Assembly: GCA_034770075.1 (NCBI GenBank)
Contig: CM068383.1
Coordinates: 44,721,222 to 44,785,221, forward strand
DNA length: 64,000 nt
Source of the DNA: Aralia elata
Taxonomy: Eukaryota > Streptophyta > Magnoliopsida > Apiales > Araliaceae
Direction: 5' to 3'
Positions 1 through 10,444 of this stretch are shown piece after piece. The position numbers and the translations under genes are program-made. Each line of letters opens with the position of its first letter. Within the stretch, counting starts at the first letter, position 1. A model generated the notes under the pieces. The model made no database searches and had not been told where the DNA came from. It saw only the letters and a list, made by a program, of their open reading frames with translations.

Positions 1-113
1 GCAAGTGCTCCAGCCAAAAGGTCCACCAACTGCTGAACGGGATTAGCATTGGCGTCGTTGTTATTGGTAGAGCTCTCCTGAGCTTGTTGACGTGGTGGGC
101 GTCTCGGCGACAT
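1..113 (-). CDS. gag: gag N-terminus of element F (partial)
   Basis: The ATG at 113-111 opens a frame that stays open to the window edge (38 codons). It begins MSPRRPPRQQAQ, then a Ser/Asn-rich stretch, then VQQLVDLLAGALA. Basic, Pro/Arg-rich starts of this kind are common in gag of plant chromovirus-type gypsy elements. The gag core and zinc knuckle lie outside the window. About 300 bp of A/T-rich non-coding sequence (114-409) separates it from the extra ORF upstream. Confidence 0.65.
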   Translation of the reverse strand, partial: MSPRRPPRQQAQESSTNNNDANANPVQQLVDLLAGAL

Positions 114-914
114 TTTCTGTTCAAGAATATGTGCTTATTAGATCATCACTCAAGTTCTTAAGTGTTCAATATTTAACTCAAACAATTCATGTTAAAGATT
201 TAACACATAACTTCTTCAAATAAAACTGATATTCAATTAATTCAAAGGTCTTAAACATAAAAAGATAGCATCACTGCTATTAACATCAACTATCCCAAGA
301 TCAAACAATCTTTAGGATTAAATAGTCATATTCCATTGTGTAAAATCACGCTGGAATTTACATCATAAAACATCATAAATATTTACACATAATTCAAAAA
401 CTTCTCCTATCATGTCCTACTAAGGCGTCGAACTGCCTGTCTATGTTCTTCTTCCATGATACGGCACATCGTCCTGCGATCTAACATGTACCATGGCAAG
501 TCCTCGAACTGAAGTGGATAGTGGAGAACTCGATCCTGAGCCCTATCAATCGCTGTCTGGAAGGTATAGTCTGTCTCCCCAATCTTGGCCTTCTTTGCCC
601 GTTCCCCTTCTTCGTAGATTTCTGCATGTCGAGCGTTATTCATCCAAGCATCCTCTGTTCTCGCACGTTCTGCTGACTCCTCACTCAGGTCATTGATGAG
701 TGTGTTTTATACACACAATTTGGGTATTGTTGGCCTTGATAGTTTGCAAGTCTTTAGGTATTTTATATGGTTTTTATGTATTTTTATCTTATTTCTACAT
801 AAATTAGTTTTTAGTTATTTTTACATGTTTTATGTTGCTTTGATGCATTTTTATTATGTTTGTAGGAACTGAAATAAAGACCACTCGGATCGTTGTTTGG
901 ATTGACTCGTTGTC

Positions 915-1170
915 CGTGCCTGGACGTCTGTGCCCGAATGGTAGTATGATGGAAATTTGCGCTTGGCGACGCTCGGTGCTTAATTTGACAACATTTGGTA
1001 GTTGGGCGTGCACGGCGTCGGAAGGCGTGCACGGCGTGCGGCGTTGGCCAAGCCATGTGGGCAAGCCCGTGCTTAGATATCCGTGCCCGAATGATAACAT
1101 GGTGAAAATTTATGTTTTGTGATGCTTGGGGCTTAATTTGATGACATGTGGAAGTTGGGCGTGCACGGCG
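915..1170 (+). repeat. Imperfect tandem duplication inside solo LTR H (~153-bp period)
   Basis: Two diverged copies share the order GTGCCCGAATG, then a GCTTAATTTGA-type segment, then TTGGGCGTGCACGGCG. The last 16-mer occurs at 1002 and again at 1155, giving a period of 153 bp. The second copy runs directly into the GC-rich patch. Confidence 0.7.
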
Positions 1171-1510
1171 TAGGGCGGCGTGTCGCACGACGTTGGCACT
1201 GGGCGCTGACGCTCGGCAGGTGCCAGCGTGCGGGCGCGCGCTAACACTCGGCGGCATGCGTGTGGGCGGACTCGGCAGGCGTCAGCGGCATGGCTCGGCA
1301 GATGCAGGCGCACGGGGCGGCACTCGATAGACAGCTCGGCAGGCGGTGCGGCATGCAGGCGCATGGGCGCGGGTGCACGCCTGGGCGCGCGGGCGCGCGC
1401 GCGGGTGCAGCAGCCACTCGGCAGCCAGCGTGCGCCAGGCAGGGCCCTGGGCGCGCGCGCACCAAGCGTCGTGCGGGCACACAACGCCGTGCTGAGTGCG
1501 ATCTGACACA
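1140..1510 (+). other. GC-rich patch upstream of the LTR H TATA box
   Basis: About 370 bp of CpG-dense sequence, with runs such as GCGCGCGGGCGCGC, sits in an otherwise A/T-rich LTR and ends roughly 60 bp before the TATA-like box. All frames on both strands are largely open because of composition. I do not call genes here. The 13-mer CACGGCGTGCGGC just upstream (1030) also occurs in the GC patch of the unrelated LTR at 52453. Confidence 0.75.
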
Positions 1511-1571
1511 GCCCATAGTGCGATCTGAGCTCCATTTTGTCCGATTTTAGCTAGGGTTTCTTGATGAAGAC

Positions 1572-1580
1572 TATATATAA
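1572..1580 (+). promoter_or_regulatory. TATA-like box of solo LTR H
   Basis: TATATATAA lies after the GC patch and before an A/G-rich stretch, as expected for the U3/R boundary of a plant LTR on the plus strand. It was identified by sequence only. Confidence 0.45.
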
Positions 1581-3405
1581 TCTCTTCTAAGCCTCATATC
1601 AGATATCTAGAGAGAGGGAGGCTACAAAATACATCAACCAACAGTGCTCAAGGCTGCAAATCAAGCTGAATCAAGCCAAAAGCCAAGGAACTCAGTCAAG
1701 AAGAATTGCAAGGCCAAGGAGGAAAGCTAGAAACCAACAGCAACTAAAGGAACACCAGCTGAATAGCTTCAAAAGTGGTTTCATTTCTAGATTTTCATCT
1801 CCTTTGTAATTCGAATTTGACAATGTATCAATTGAAAATGATGTTTATTGTAGCTATCATGAACTAACCTTCTATTCTAAGATTGCAATGGAACCCAACA
1901 CTTAATGTGAATTAAATTTTCTCTTTATTGATTTTAGTTATGCATGTGTGAATTGATTATCATAACCTTTGCTTCTTGATTAATTGCTTGGCCCGTAATT
2001 ACCTTGGGAACCTATATGAACTTGATAAACGGATTATAGGTTAAGACCTAGTTGTGATAACATGCGAGAGTATAGATTGTTGTGGGTTATTAATCGGATT
2101 AAGTGACGTGTGTCTTATTAATTATCTACAATAATAGGCATCTTGATAGTAGTTGGGATAGAAATATACCTAATTACCGCATGCAACCAATTGAGAATCT
2201 AGTCTTAATGACTTTCGATGTGAAGGTTGGTAATTGAAGGGAGGATTAATTAGATTTGGTGACACGTGTCTATTAATCATTCCTGAAATTAGTCTCTTGA
2301 TAGTGCATAGGATAGACATATACCTATGCACCGCTTAGGAAGATTCATGATTAACCATCGACAGAGGCTCTTATGTAGTTTTGATTTCTCGGTTGTCAAT
2401 TCGTATGCTATAACTGATTGAAAAGAGAGAGTTAGGAGATTCAAACGATGTGTTAGGGGATATTGTAATCTTAGACCGTTCTATCTTGATATTTTACCGC
2501 GTTTTATTTATTACTCGACTTGTGAACTCAACAATCAACAAACAATCAAACCTTCATCGTTTAAATTAGATCAAATTAATATACGATTGATATTTGGTTA
2601 CTATTTGTCACAATTCCCTGTGGGTTCGACTCATATCTTATCATATATTACTTGTGGACCGTGTATACTTGCACGTGTGTGTTTATCGATTGCGAAATCG
2701 ACCAACAGTCATCCTTCAATTTCTGAATCTCAAGTTTCATCTTTTCATTCTCAGCCAACAAGTCTTCTTTTTGACTCTCTGCCTGAACTAACTTCCATTC
2801 TACGTCCCCAAGACGTATCTCAAGATCCTCAATTTTCTCATCCTTCTGTTCTATAAAAGTTTGGCGTATATTTGCCAGTCTCTCCCAATCTCTGACTTTG
2901 TCCTGCAACTCTATGGTACGATCATACAAGGCATCGTACATCTCAACATCAACAGAGGTAAGGGGTAACTCCTCGGAATCCTCGTCATCCTCCTAAGCCT
3001 CTACCTCCTCAGGATCCTCCTCTGGATCACACTCAGGCTCATACTCCTGACCCACAACAGTGATCAATGGAGATGGCTCTCTCTGTATTAACTGCTCCCG
3101 GATAACATGGATATCATGGGGCTCCTCCTCTCTAGCCACTCGGGGCTCAATCTCCCTAGGTTGACTGGATCCTCCAACATCTGACATCCTGACAACAAAG
3201 TTTAAGTTTTAATTAATACTCGGCACTAGTCGCAGCATATAGGTTGTTAACACATAAGCACATAGTACATAAAGTCTTTTATTATCTTTAATGAATTTCC
3301 TTAATTCATTCCTTAGAACTCGATGAGAGTTTATCACCACTATATTTTCTGACTCTTAAAAGGCTACTACCCTAAGGTTTCCCCACCTAAGGTTCATAAC
3401 CTACA

Positions 3406-3417
3406 GCTCTGATACCA
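3406..3417 (-). other. Primer-binding site of element F (initiator Met tRNA)
   Basis: The minus strand reads TGGTATCAGAGC, the standard PBS complementary to the 3' end of plant initiator tRNA-Met. It lies three bases inside the LTR end at 3421. The region 3188-3405 is leader without a clear ORF. Confidence 0.9.
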
Positions 3418-3420
3418 ACC

Positions 3421-6132
3421 TGTGACACCCCCAAAATCGGGTACTTCGTTTCCCTAGGATTTGGTGTTCACTATCCAAAAACATCACATCACATCTAACT
3501 ACCCATTCAAATATAATTGAAAACTCTTAATAAAAATAGAAATCTCCCATTAAAGGGTTACAACATCATTCATAAACAAATCCCAGGTTATCTAACCTTA
3601 AATAAACATCAGTGCGGAAATATAAATTAAGTCTATTACATAAACATCATTTAATCAAATAAAACAAGTCTTCATCACTTGTTTGCTTTTCCTTTGCCTT
3701 TACTAGTGGATGGCTCATCAATTTTTTCAACTTTAGGTGCAACGTTATTATGCAAGGGTAAGCAATGATTGCCCAGCAAGTATAACAACAACAGTAATAA
3801 TAACATGCGAATTAATTAATGGATATTGAATAATGGAATATTTAGCTTCTGAGTCAAGAATGTAAGACAAGATTCAAAAGAACGTCTGAGGGTCTTAAGA
3901 CCACAAACTATGTCCCAGGTTATCAAGTATTTCTACTTTAAACCTTTAACAGTCGTAAGACTATATTGACCTTGCTTCTCGTACTCAGGGGGATCAGCCC
4001 TTTGTACCATGTATGTGCACAACATCTTAACGCTAACGCGTAGATAAATCCCCTATATAAGGGTTGTTCATCTCAGTTTGACATCGGATTCCGCACCAAA
4101 GGAAGTTTGGTTTGGATTTACTTCAATAATGTTTCTAGATTTTAGAACGCTAATCAACTATGGACTAGTCGAATCAATAAGGGTTCGCTAGTCAATCAAG
4201 GTCCAAAAGGTGTAATTCGAGAATCAAAACTAAATCTCATAAGAGGTACAATTGAATAAGTTCTACATAACTGAAGCATTACAAAGAGGAAATTAAAAAA
4301 CGTCTCATTGAATCTATGAAATTGAATGGAATAGAAACAATAACTTGCTCAAGAAGTAATAGCATTATGAAGCTTGTATTCTATGATAATGAAATTTAGA
4401 AACTTGCGTAAACGTAAAAGTAAGGATAAGATACTTGCCTCGTGCGTAGACTATAAATTTAAGACTCACGTTCTCTAATCAACTTATACATTCCGTTTAT
4501 AAAACAGTAACAATAATTAGTTACAGTATTATAAACACATCAGGATTCATTCTCATCTAATTTCATTTTAATAGCTCAGTTGACACCGAACAATCAATGG
4601 GTTTATGCTTACCACCCTTCACAGTACCTTAACATTCATTTTAAACCTTAGCCTAAGCTTTAGGCATATCTACGATATCATAACATGATCTCAAAGAAAG
4701 AAGAAAATTTTTACTCTTTTTTTTTTTAAATTCTTCGCCCGGGCGAGGAATTCCTTCACAAAATTCTCGCCGGGGCGAGGAATTTCTTCACAAAATTCTC
4801 GCCGGGGCGAGGAATTTCTGCACAAAATTCTCGCCGTGGCGAGGAATTCCTTTACAAAATTCTCGCCGCGGCGAGAATCACGAATTCCAGTTTCTGTAGT
4901 TCGTGAAGAACGCAGAAACATGCCAAAATTTCCAATCTTGTTATTCTAATCGTCAAATTAAACATACCCAGACATTATAATTTATCTATAATTGTTACCC
5001 AAGCATTATAGCATAATTCTAACAACTTAAATTGCATAAATCATGAATCTAAGAATCAAATTTGAGGTTTCTTATCAGTTTATCAAAGTTTCTACAATTT
5101 CCATAAAATTACACATAACAGGTTCGTTATACAACCAAATTGAACCATTTAAATCTTGTTTTCTACATTTATACATGCATAAACAAAATAAGTTATCAAT
5201 TTAACCAATTAACATGCAAAACAGGTATTAATTTTATACATTCAAACCATGTTCGTACACTGTACTACTCTGTAACTTTCTGAATTCTCATATAAACGTA
5301 ATTTCACCGATTAAATTACTCTAAATCATATTTAAATCATATGAAACACATAAATACATGCTTAATAACATCTAACATCAAATTATTTAGAGATTTAGCC
5401 ATATAATTTGGTTTATAGAGAACTCAGAACATGCATTCATGAAGAGAATTAAGAAAACATAAATTAAAGGTTAAAGTCTAAGAATTACCTTTGATTTGGT
5501 GGTAGATTATGCAACTAGATGAATGATTTCCTTCTTCAATTCTTTAATTCCTCACAATTCACTCTCTTTTCTCTCTGTATGAATTTTTGAAAACTGATAA
5601 TGGAATGCATGAATAATAATACGTGAAAACTACATGACAGAACATGGTGTCAGTTTAATAACTGGCACCAACTCCCACTAAGGCCATGTTTGCCTACTCG
5701 ATTATTCCTCCCTTCTAATTTATTTTAATAAACTACTTATTATATAGTTTCATGTCACACTTTAATCAACTAAATACTTTTACTAAAATCAAATAAATAC
5801 AATAGAATAATTCTACATTAAATCACATAGTCATATAAATAAAATTCTCATTTATTAATAATGACAAATTATTAAATCTCTAATTAATAATTAAATTAAT
5901 TAGAAATAACATTATACTTATTTAAATAATGTATTTAATCAAATAATTTAATTAAACACATACTTTAAATATAAAAATTCTTCACATTAATATAATTAAT
6001 GTAACACATATAATTAAATTAATCTACCACAATTTCATCAATTAATCAATTAACTCAATAATCAAATCATCGAAAAATATTTATTCAATCAATAAATATT
6101 CAAATTAAGTTACAAGATTCTCGTTTGTCACA
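3421..6132 (-). repeat. 5' LTR of element F (2712 bp)
   Basis: On the minus strand the LTR starts TGTGACAAACGAG at 6132 and ends GGGGGTGTCACA at 3421, next to the PBS. It is A/T-rich except for a 32-bp minisatellite at 4733-4880. The end TGTGACACCCCC resembles that of element E (TGTGACGCCCCC), so the two families are related. No gene is present in the LTR. Confidence 0.85.
4733..4880 (-). repeat. 32-bp minisatellite of GC palindromes in LTR F
   Basis: Four to five units with a 32-bp period each carry arms TCGCC and GGCGA around a 2-nt centre (CG, GG, GG, GT, GC in order). The arms do not change while the centre varies. The A/T-rich spacer is AATTYCTTCACAAAATTC-like. An apparent 76-codon minus-strand ORF here is a by-product of the repeat. 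Confidence 0.88.
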
Positions 6133-6600
6133 GTCCTAAAATGATCAATCTGATTGAACAATTGGGACAACTGGGTTTTAATGGATGGAGATTTGATCCA
6201 AGATTTGATCTTGCAATCACTTCCGGACTCTTTCTCACAAATTGTTGTGAATTTCCACATGAACAAGCTATATGTCAGCCTGCCTGAGTTGCTTAAACAT
6301 GTTGAAAACTGTAAAGACTCACTTTTTAACCAAGAAAGACCAAATCTTACTGGTAGATGATTCTTCCAGGAAGCGGAAGAGGGCCAAAGGATCTTCTTAA
6401 AAGAAGAAGAATTCAAAGAAGGTAAATGGAAAGGTAAAAACAAAGGACAATAAGAACAAGACTAATGCAGATAGCAAAGGAGTTTGCTTCCACTGCAATA
6501 AGCCTGGATACTAGAAAGGAAACTGTAAGGAGAATCTTACAGAAGCTAACCAGAAGAAGCTTAGTGAAGCTTCGGTTACAGATATAAGTTTGTTCATGAT
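6133..6600 (+). pseudogene. gag: gag remnant of copia element C
   Basis: Translation gives copia gag sequence of the UBN2 type (LLxxLPDSFSQIVVNFHMNK-like region near 6205-6270). A CCHC zinc knuckle follows near 6485-6526 (CFHCNKPGY, stop, KGNC). Several in-frame stops are present, including one inside the knuckle. The 5' end was cut off by the insertion of F. Confidence 0.75.
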
Positions 6601-6637
6601 TAAAAATAAATATTTCTGTAAGTCAAGGTTCTACTTG

Positions 6638-9205
6638 GGTATTGGATACCGGCTGTAGTTCTCACGTATGCAATCTAATGTAGAGACTGAGCAGAAGTAA
6701 AAAGCTAAACAAAGAGTAAGTAATCTTACGTGTGGAGAATGGAGCAATGGTTGCTACATTAGCCGTAGGAACTTATAGTTTAGCATTGCCTACAGGCAAG
6801 TCTATTAAGTTAATAAGTTGTTATTATATTTCAGTTCTCTTTAGAAACATTATTACTTCCTTTGTTGGACAAGGAATGTTCTGGTATTATATTTAAGAAC
6901 AATTGTTGTTCTATTTATAATGATAATGTTTTGTTTGAAACTGGAAGAATACTTGATAGATTTTGTATACTTGACTTACATGAAAAACATTTTGCATATT
7001 GAATAAACTAATAAAAGAAAAAGGAGATGGTCATTCAAAGAGTTGAATATGTGTATTTGATGAAATACAGGTCTGAATCATTTGAAAGGTTCAAAGAATT
7101 TAGAAGTGAAACATATTGACAAAGTATTAAGATTCTTTGATCAGATTGAGGAAAGAATACTTGTGCAATGTGTTTCTAGATCATCTCAAAATGGTATTTT
7201 CTCATAATGGACACCTCCTGATACGCAATAATTGATTGGTGTATCTAAAAGGAGAAATTGTACCTTGTTGGACATGGTGCAGTCCATAATGATTTTTACC
7301 GACATTCTAGTATCCATCTGGGGTTATGCCCTAGAAACGGCTGCATATCTACAAAATAAGGTAACCTCAAAAAAAAAAATCTGAGCCCCAAGACTCCATA
7401 AAGGTTATGGATAGGAATGATTCATAATCTTAAGTATGTTAAGATAAGGGGTTGTCCAGCTTATGTGAAAAGGTTTCAAAGATAAGTTTGGGACAAAAAA
7501 CTGACAAGTGCAAACTTGTTGGATATCCTAAAGAAAGTTTAGGGTATTATTACTATAATCCTACACGCTGCCTTCTTAGATAAAGGTGTTTATCGTTGAA
7601 GGAGCTAGTGGGAGGGTAATAGATCTTGAAGGAGTTCAAGAACCACAAAGCACTTTAAGTCGAACCGAGGAACCTGTAGATAGACCTATTATACCACAAC
7701 CGAATCGCAAATTTGAAAGAGTACCGAAGATACCTGGGAGGTATGGATTCATCATAGAGGATGATGATGAGGTACGCATCATAGAGGATGATGATCTAGT
7801 TTTATATGATGAGGCTATGAGTAGTAGACACTCAGAGAAATGGCAGATGGTCATGAAATCTAAAATGGACTCCATGTATGAGAACCAAGTATAGACTCTG
7901 GTTACTCCACAAAAGGGCATAGTGCCTAGAGTGTGAATATGGGTCTTTAAGAGAATGACTGGGTAAATGGCAAGGTAGAGACCTATAAGACCAGACCTAT
8001 TTAAAAGGTTTTTCAAGTCAAGGAGTTGACTGTGATAAAACCTGCTCAAGTTCATTTGGATTTTGTTTGTGATTGTAGCTTATTACGAAATCTGGCAAAA
8101 TGGATGTGGAGACGTCCTTCCTCAATGAAGACTTGAGGAGAATGTATGTATGATACAGCTAGAGGAATTTGTTTCAAAGGTTGAAACAAATCGTGTTTTT
8201 AAGCTACAATGATCCATTGATGGATTAAAGCAAGCTTTTCAAAGATGGAACATTCGTTTTGATGAGACAATCAAAAGAGTTTGATTTTATCAAAAACGAG
8301 AATGAACCTAGTGTGTACAAAAGGGTCAGTGGGAGCATTGTGACATTCCTAGTATTATATGTTGATATACTACTGATAAGGAATAACACACCAATGCTAC
8401 AATCAGTAAAGATAAAATTGTCTAAACATTCCTCCATGAATGACTTGGGAGGAGCATCCTATAAATTGGGGATATAAATCTATATAGATAGATTTAAAAG
8501 GATGTTCGGCTTGACCTAAGGAACGTATATTCATTTGATGCTAAAGGCGTTTAGCATGGCAAACTCCAAGAGAGGTCTCATGATGATGAGCCATGGAGTG
8601 TATCTCTCTAAAATTGTCCCCAATTGAAAAAGAGATCGCATGAGTTACTATCATGTATGCAATGAATATACTAGGCTTGATGTTGATCAGTCATATTCTG
8701 GAGATGATCACTGTAAGACAGTGATAAACAGCTTTAGGTACTTAACCGGTACTGAAGATGTGATCATGATTCATGGTAGGTCTGAATTAAAACTAGAGGG
8801 CTAAACAGACTCAAGTTTTTCAGACTGACCAAGACTATAACAAATCCACTTTAGGGTAAATAGTTACCTCAAAAGGTGGTGCAGTGAATTGGAAAGGTCC
8901 CAAACAACAAAGAGTTGCTGATTTAGTGACAAAGACAAAGTATATAGCTGTAAATGAAGCTGCAAGTTGATTGTTTGGATGAAAAGTTCATTACAGAACT
9001 AGGAAAAGTTCCCAAGTCTCATCTTTGATTCAAACAAGTGTTGTGGCACTTTCATTTGATTAGTGGAATCATTGAAAGAGGATAAGTCACCATAGAGATA
9101 GTGGACTCTCGAGAACAACATTGCATATCCATCTACTTCAGCTTTATCCAAACAGTAGGATGATCGTCACTTAGAAAAGAAGTGTATTAGATACCATGAC
9201 GATTG
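6638..9205 (+). pseudogene. pol: pol remnant of copia element C (protease, integrase, RT, RNase H)
   Basis: A protease motif VLDTGCSSHVCN is at 6638-6675, followed by a badly decayed integrase. From 7586 a 102-codon open stretch covers the integrase-RT linker and the RT start (MKSKMDSMYENQV). The RT active site near 8351-8375 reads LYVDILLI, so one Asp of YVDD is missing. RNase H remnants (GGAVNWK..., KYIAVNEAA) lie at about 8866-8975. The layout protease-integrase-RT-RNase H is diagnostic of Ty1/copia. The motifs look Tork/TNT1-like, but this is only a resemblance. It cannot be functional. Confidence 0.78.
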
Positions 9206-9215
9206 GCTTTAGTGC

Positions 9216-9226
9216 AAGTGGGAGAT
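9216..9226 (+). other. Polypurine tract of element C
   Basis: AAGTGGGAGAT lies directly before the LTR start TGAAAGTAGTATGC at 9227, the typical copia plus-strand primer position. Confidence 0.8.
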
Positions 9227-10444
9227 TGAAAGTAGTATGCACACAAGCCAATCATATTTGATATGATGTAGCATATACTTTGTAATCTTATTCTGTTATT
9301 AAAGGCATTTTATATTATCTACATGGTGTTGTTATATTAAATGTGACAAACCCATAGTTTTGAGCAATGCTTTTAGAATCATGATGGGGATAATGCTAAT
9401 GAGATCTAAATTCAAGATAGCTCATAAACTAAAATCGTTCCTAATCGATGGATTACTAAAAAGGGGATTAGTGAATCCGGATAGATTAGTACATACGTTG
9501 CTTGTTCTTATGAAGAGGATGATTGATCTCATAATCATTTGTGTGGAAACACTAAAGCAAGTATATAAGTGATTATTAGAGAATAAGTTCACTGAACGTG
9601 GCTCGCTAAGGAATACTTAATGGAGTTTTAGTCGCCTGTCAATAGGAATTCCTCTAGTGATAGTAGTACAAGTGATCCTTGGACTTGAGATCATCATAGT
9701 ATCTTGTGTATGATGAGTTATACTTTGACATGTCCCTTAAGACCTTTAGGGTATATCAAAAGGTATGATTGGGTATAATAAGTTGTACATGGAGATAGGT
9801 GAATGATCAACAAAGAATCTACCACTTCTAGTAAAAGGAGAGAATGTCATATGTGATTCGATAAATGACGACTCAGAAGTCTTTGGCCAAAGCAGAATGA
9901 AATTAGAAAGGAGTTTCTAATTTGCATTAATCAGAGTTGTGCATTTCAGAATCGAAATACATATAATTAAATAAAATAAGACTTGACAGTAATTCCATGT
10001 CTTATATTTTATTGGGACATTGTTTGGCAGAAGGATTGAATTGTATGGTAACTATTCACTGAAAGGTTATTTTGTGATTAATGTTGAAATCTATATTATC
10101 TGGAAAATCATTGATCGCTAAGGGGGCTTACCCTTATTGTAGAATAAATATTATTTATTTAAATGAATTAAATAGTTTAATTTATTTATTTAAATAAGAT
10201 TAGAATTGTTCTAATTGATTTATTCACAACCGGTTTAATATGGAGAACCTAAAGGGTCACACCGCAAAAGAAAAATATTTATTTAAGAAGTAAATGACAT
10301 AATTGTAATAATAAGTTAAATGTATTTAATTTAATCTATGGAGATAGAATAAATTAAATAGCTTAATATTTATTATTTAATATTTTAGAAATATTAAATA
10401 TAAATTAATAAGAGGAGTCTTATTATTATTATTACTATTACTAT
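9227..10444 (+). repeat. 3' LTR of copia element C, first segment (1218 bp)
   Basis: It starts TGAAAGTAGTATGCAC right after the PPT. The same sequence begins the LTRs at 48624 and 49435 and, on the minus strand, at 48399. It stops at ACTAT (10440-10444), which is the TSD of element A. The remaining LTR is at 41751-42342. The short ORF at 9360-9572 is conserved only because the LTR is, and I do not call it a gene. Confidence 0.88.

Larger units (their letters stand above)
694..2707 (+). mobile_element. Solo LTR H, Athila-like, with 5-bp TSD
   Basis: A 2014-bp unit begins TGATGAGTG and ends CGACCAACA. It is flanked by GTCAT at 689-693 and 2708-2712. No internal element sequence adjoins it, so it is a solo LTR left by LTR-LTR recombination. 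Its ends match the style of the Athila LTR at 46971-48222: both start TGATGAGTG, and both have GTGGGTTCGAC followed by a cytosine-poor end finishing in ATCGAC-CAACA or ATCGACAACA. It interrupts the extra ORF of F. It contains a GC-rich patch directly upstream of a TATA-like box. Confidence 0.88.
410..3187 (-). pseudogene. Extra ORF between 5' LTR and gag of element F, coiled-coil protein, split by a solo LTR
   Basis: The ORF starts at the ATG at 3187 and ends at 410. Discounting the solo LTR and one TSD copy (2019 bp, a multiple of 3) leaves a single frame of about 252 codons. There is one in-frame TAG at 2993-2995 (codon 65). The N-terminal part is acidic, with Glu/Asp runs. The middle part (2941 to about 2713) is rich in Glu, Lys and Leu with a heptad-like pattern and is probably a coiled coil. 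The C-terminal part (643 to 410) is charged and ends in RRLSRT. I recognise no catalytic motif. Extra ORFs at this position are known in some plant gypsy elements, but I cannot assign this protein to a family. The insertion and the stop make it non-functional here. Confidence 0.7.
1..6132 (-). mobile_element. Ty3/gypsy element F, Tekay/Del-like, 5' part (rest beyond the window)
   Basis: Read on the minus strand, the element starts at 6132 with a 2.7-kb LTR (to 3421). A PBS for initiator-Met tRNA, a short leader, an extra ORF (3187 to 410) and the first 38 codons of gag (113 to 1) follow. The LTR ends are TGTGACA...TGTCACA. The right flank is copia gag sequence, so F is inserted in element C. 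The second TSD and the pol genes lie off the left edge. The Tekay/Del assignment rests on the long LTR, the Met-type PBS and the MSPRR-type gag start, because no RT is in view. The leader next to the PBS resembles that of element E, which suggests E is a non-autonomous relative. Confidence 0.8.

Noticed and set aside
1110..1550. ORFs of 60-148 codons on both strands in the GC-rich part of solo LTR H
   Set aside because: GC-rich composition removes stop codons, and the frames are open on both strands at once without homology.
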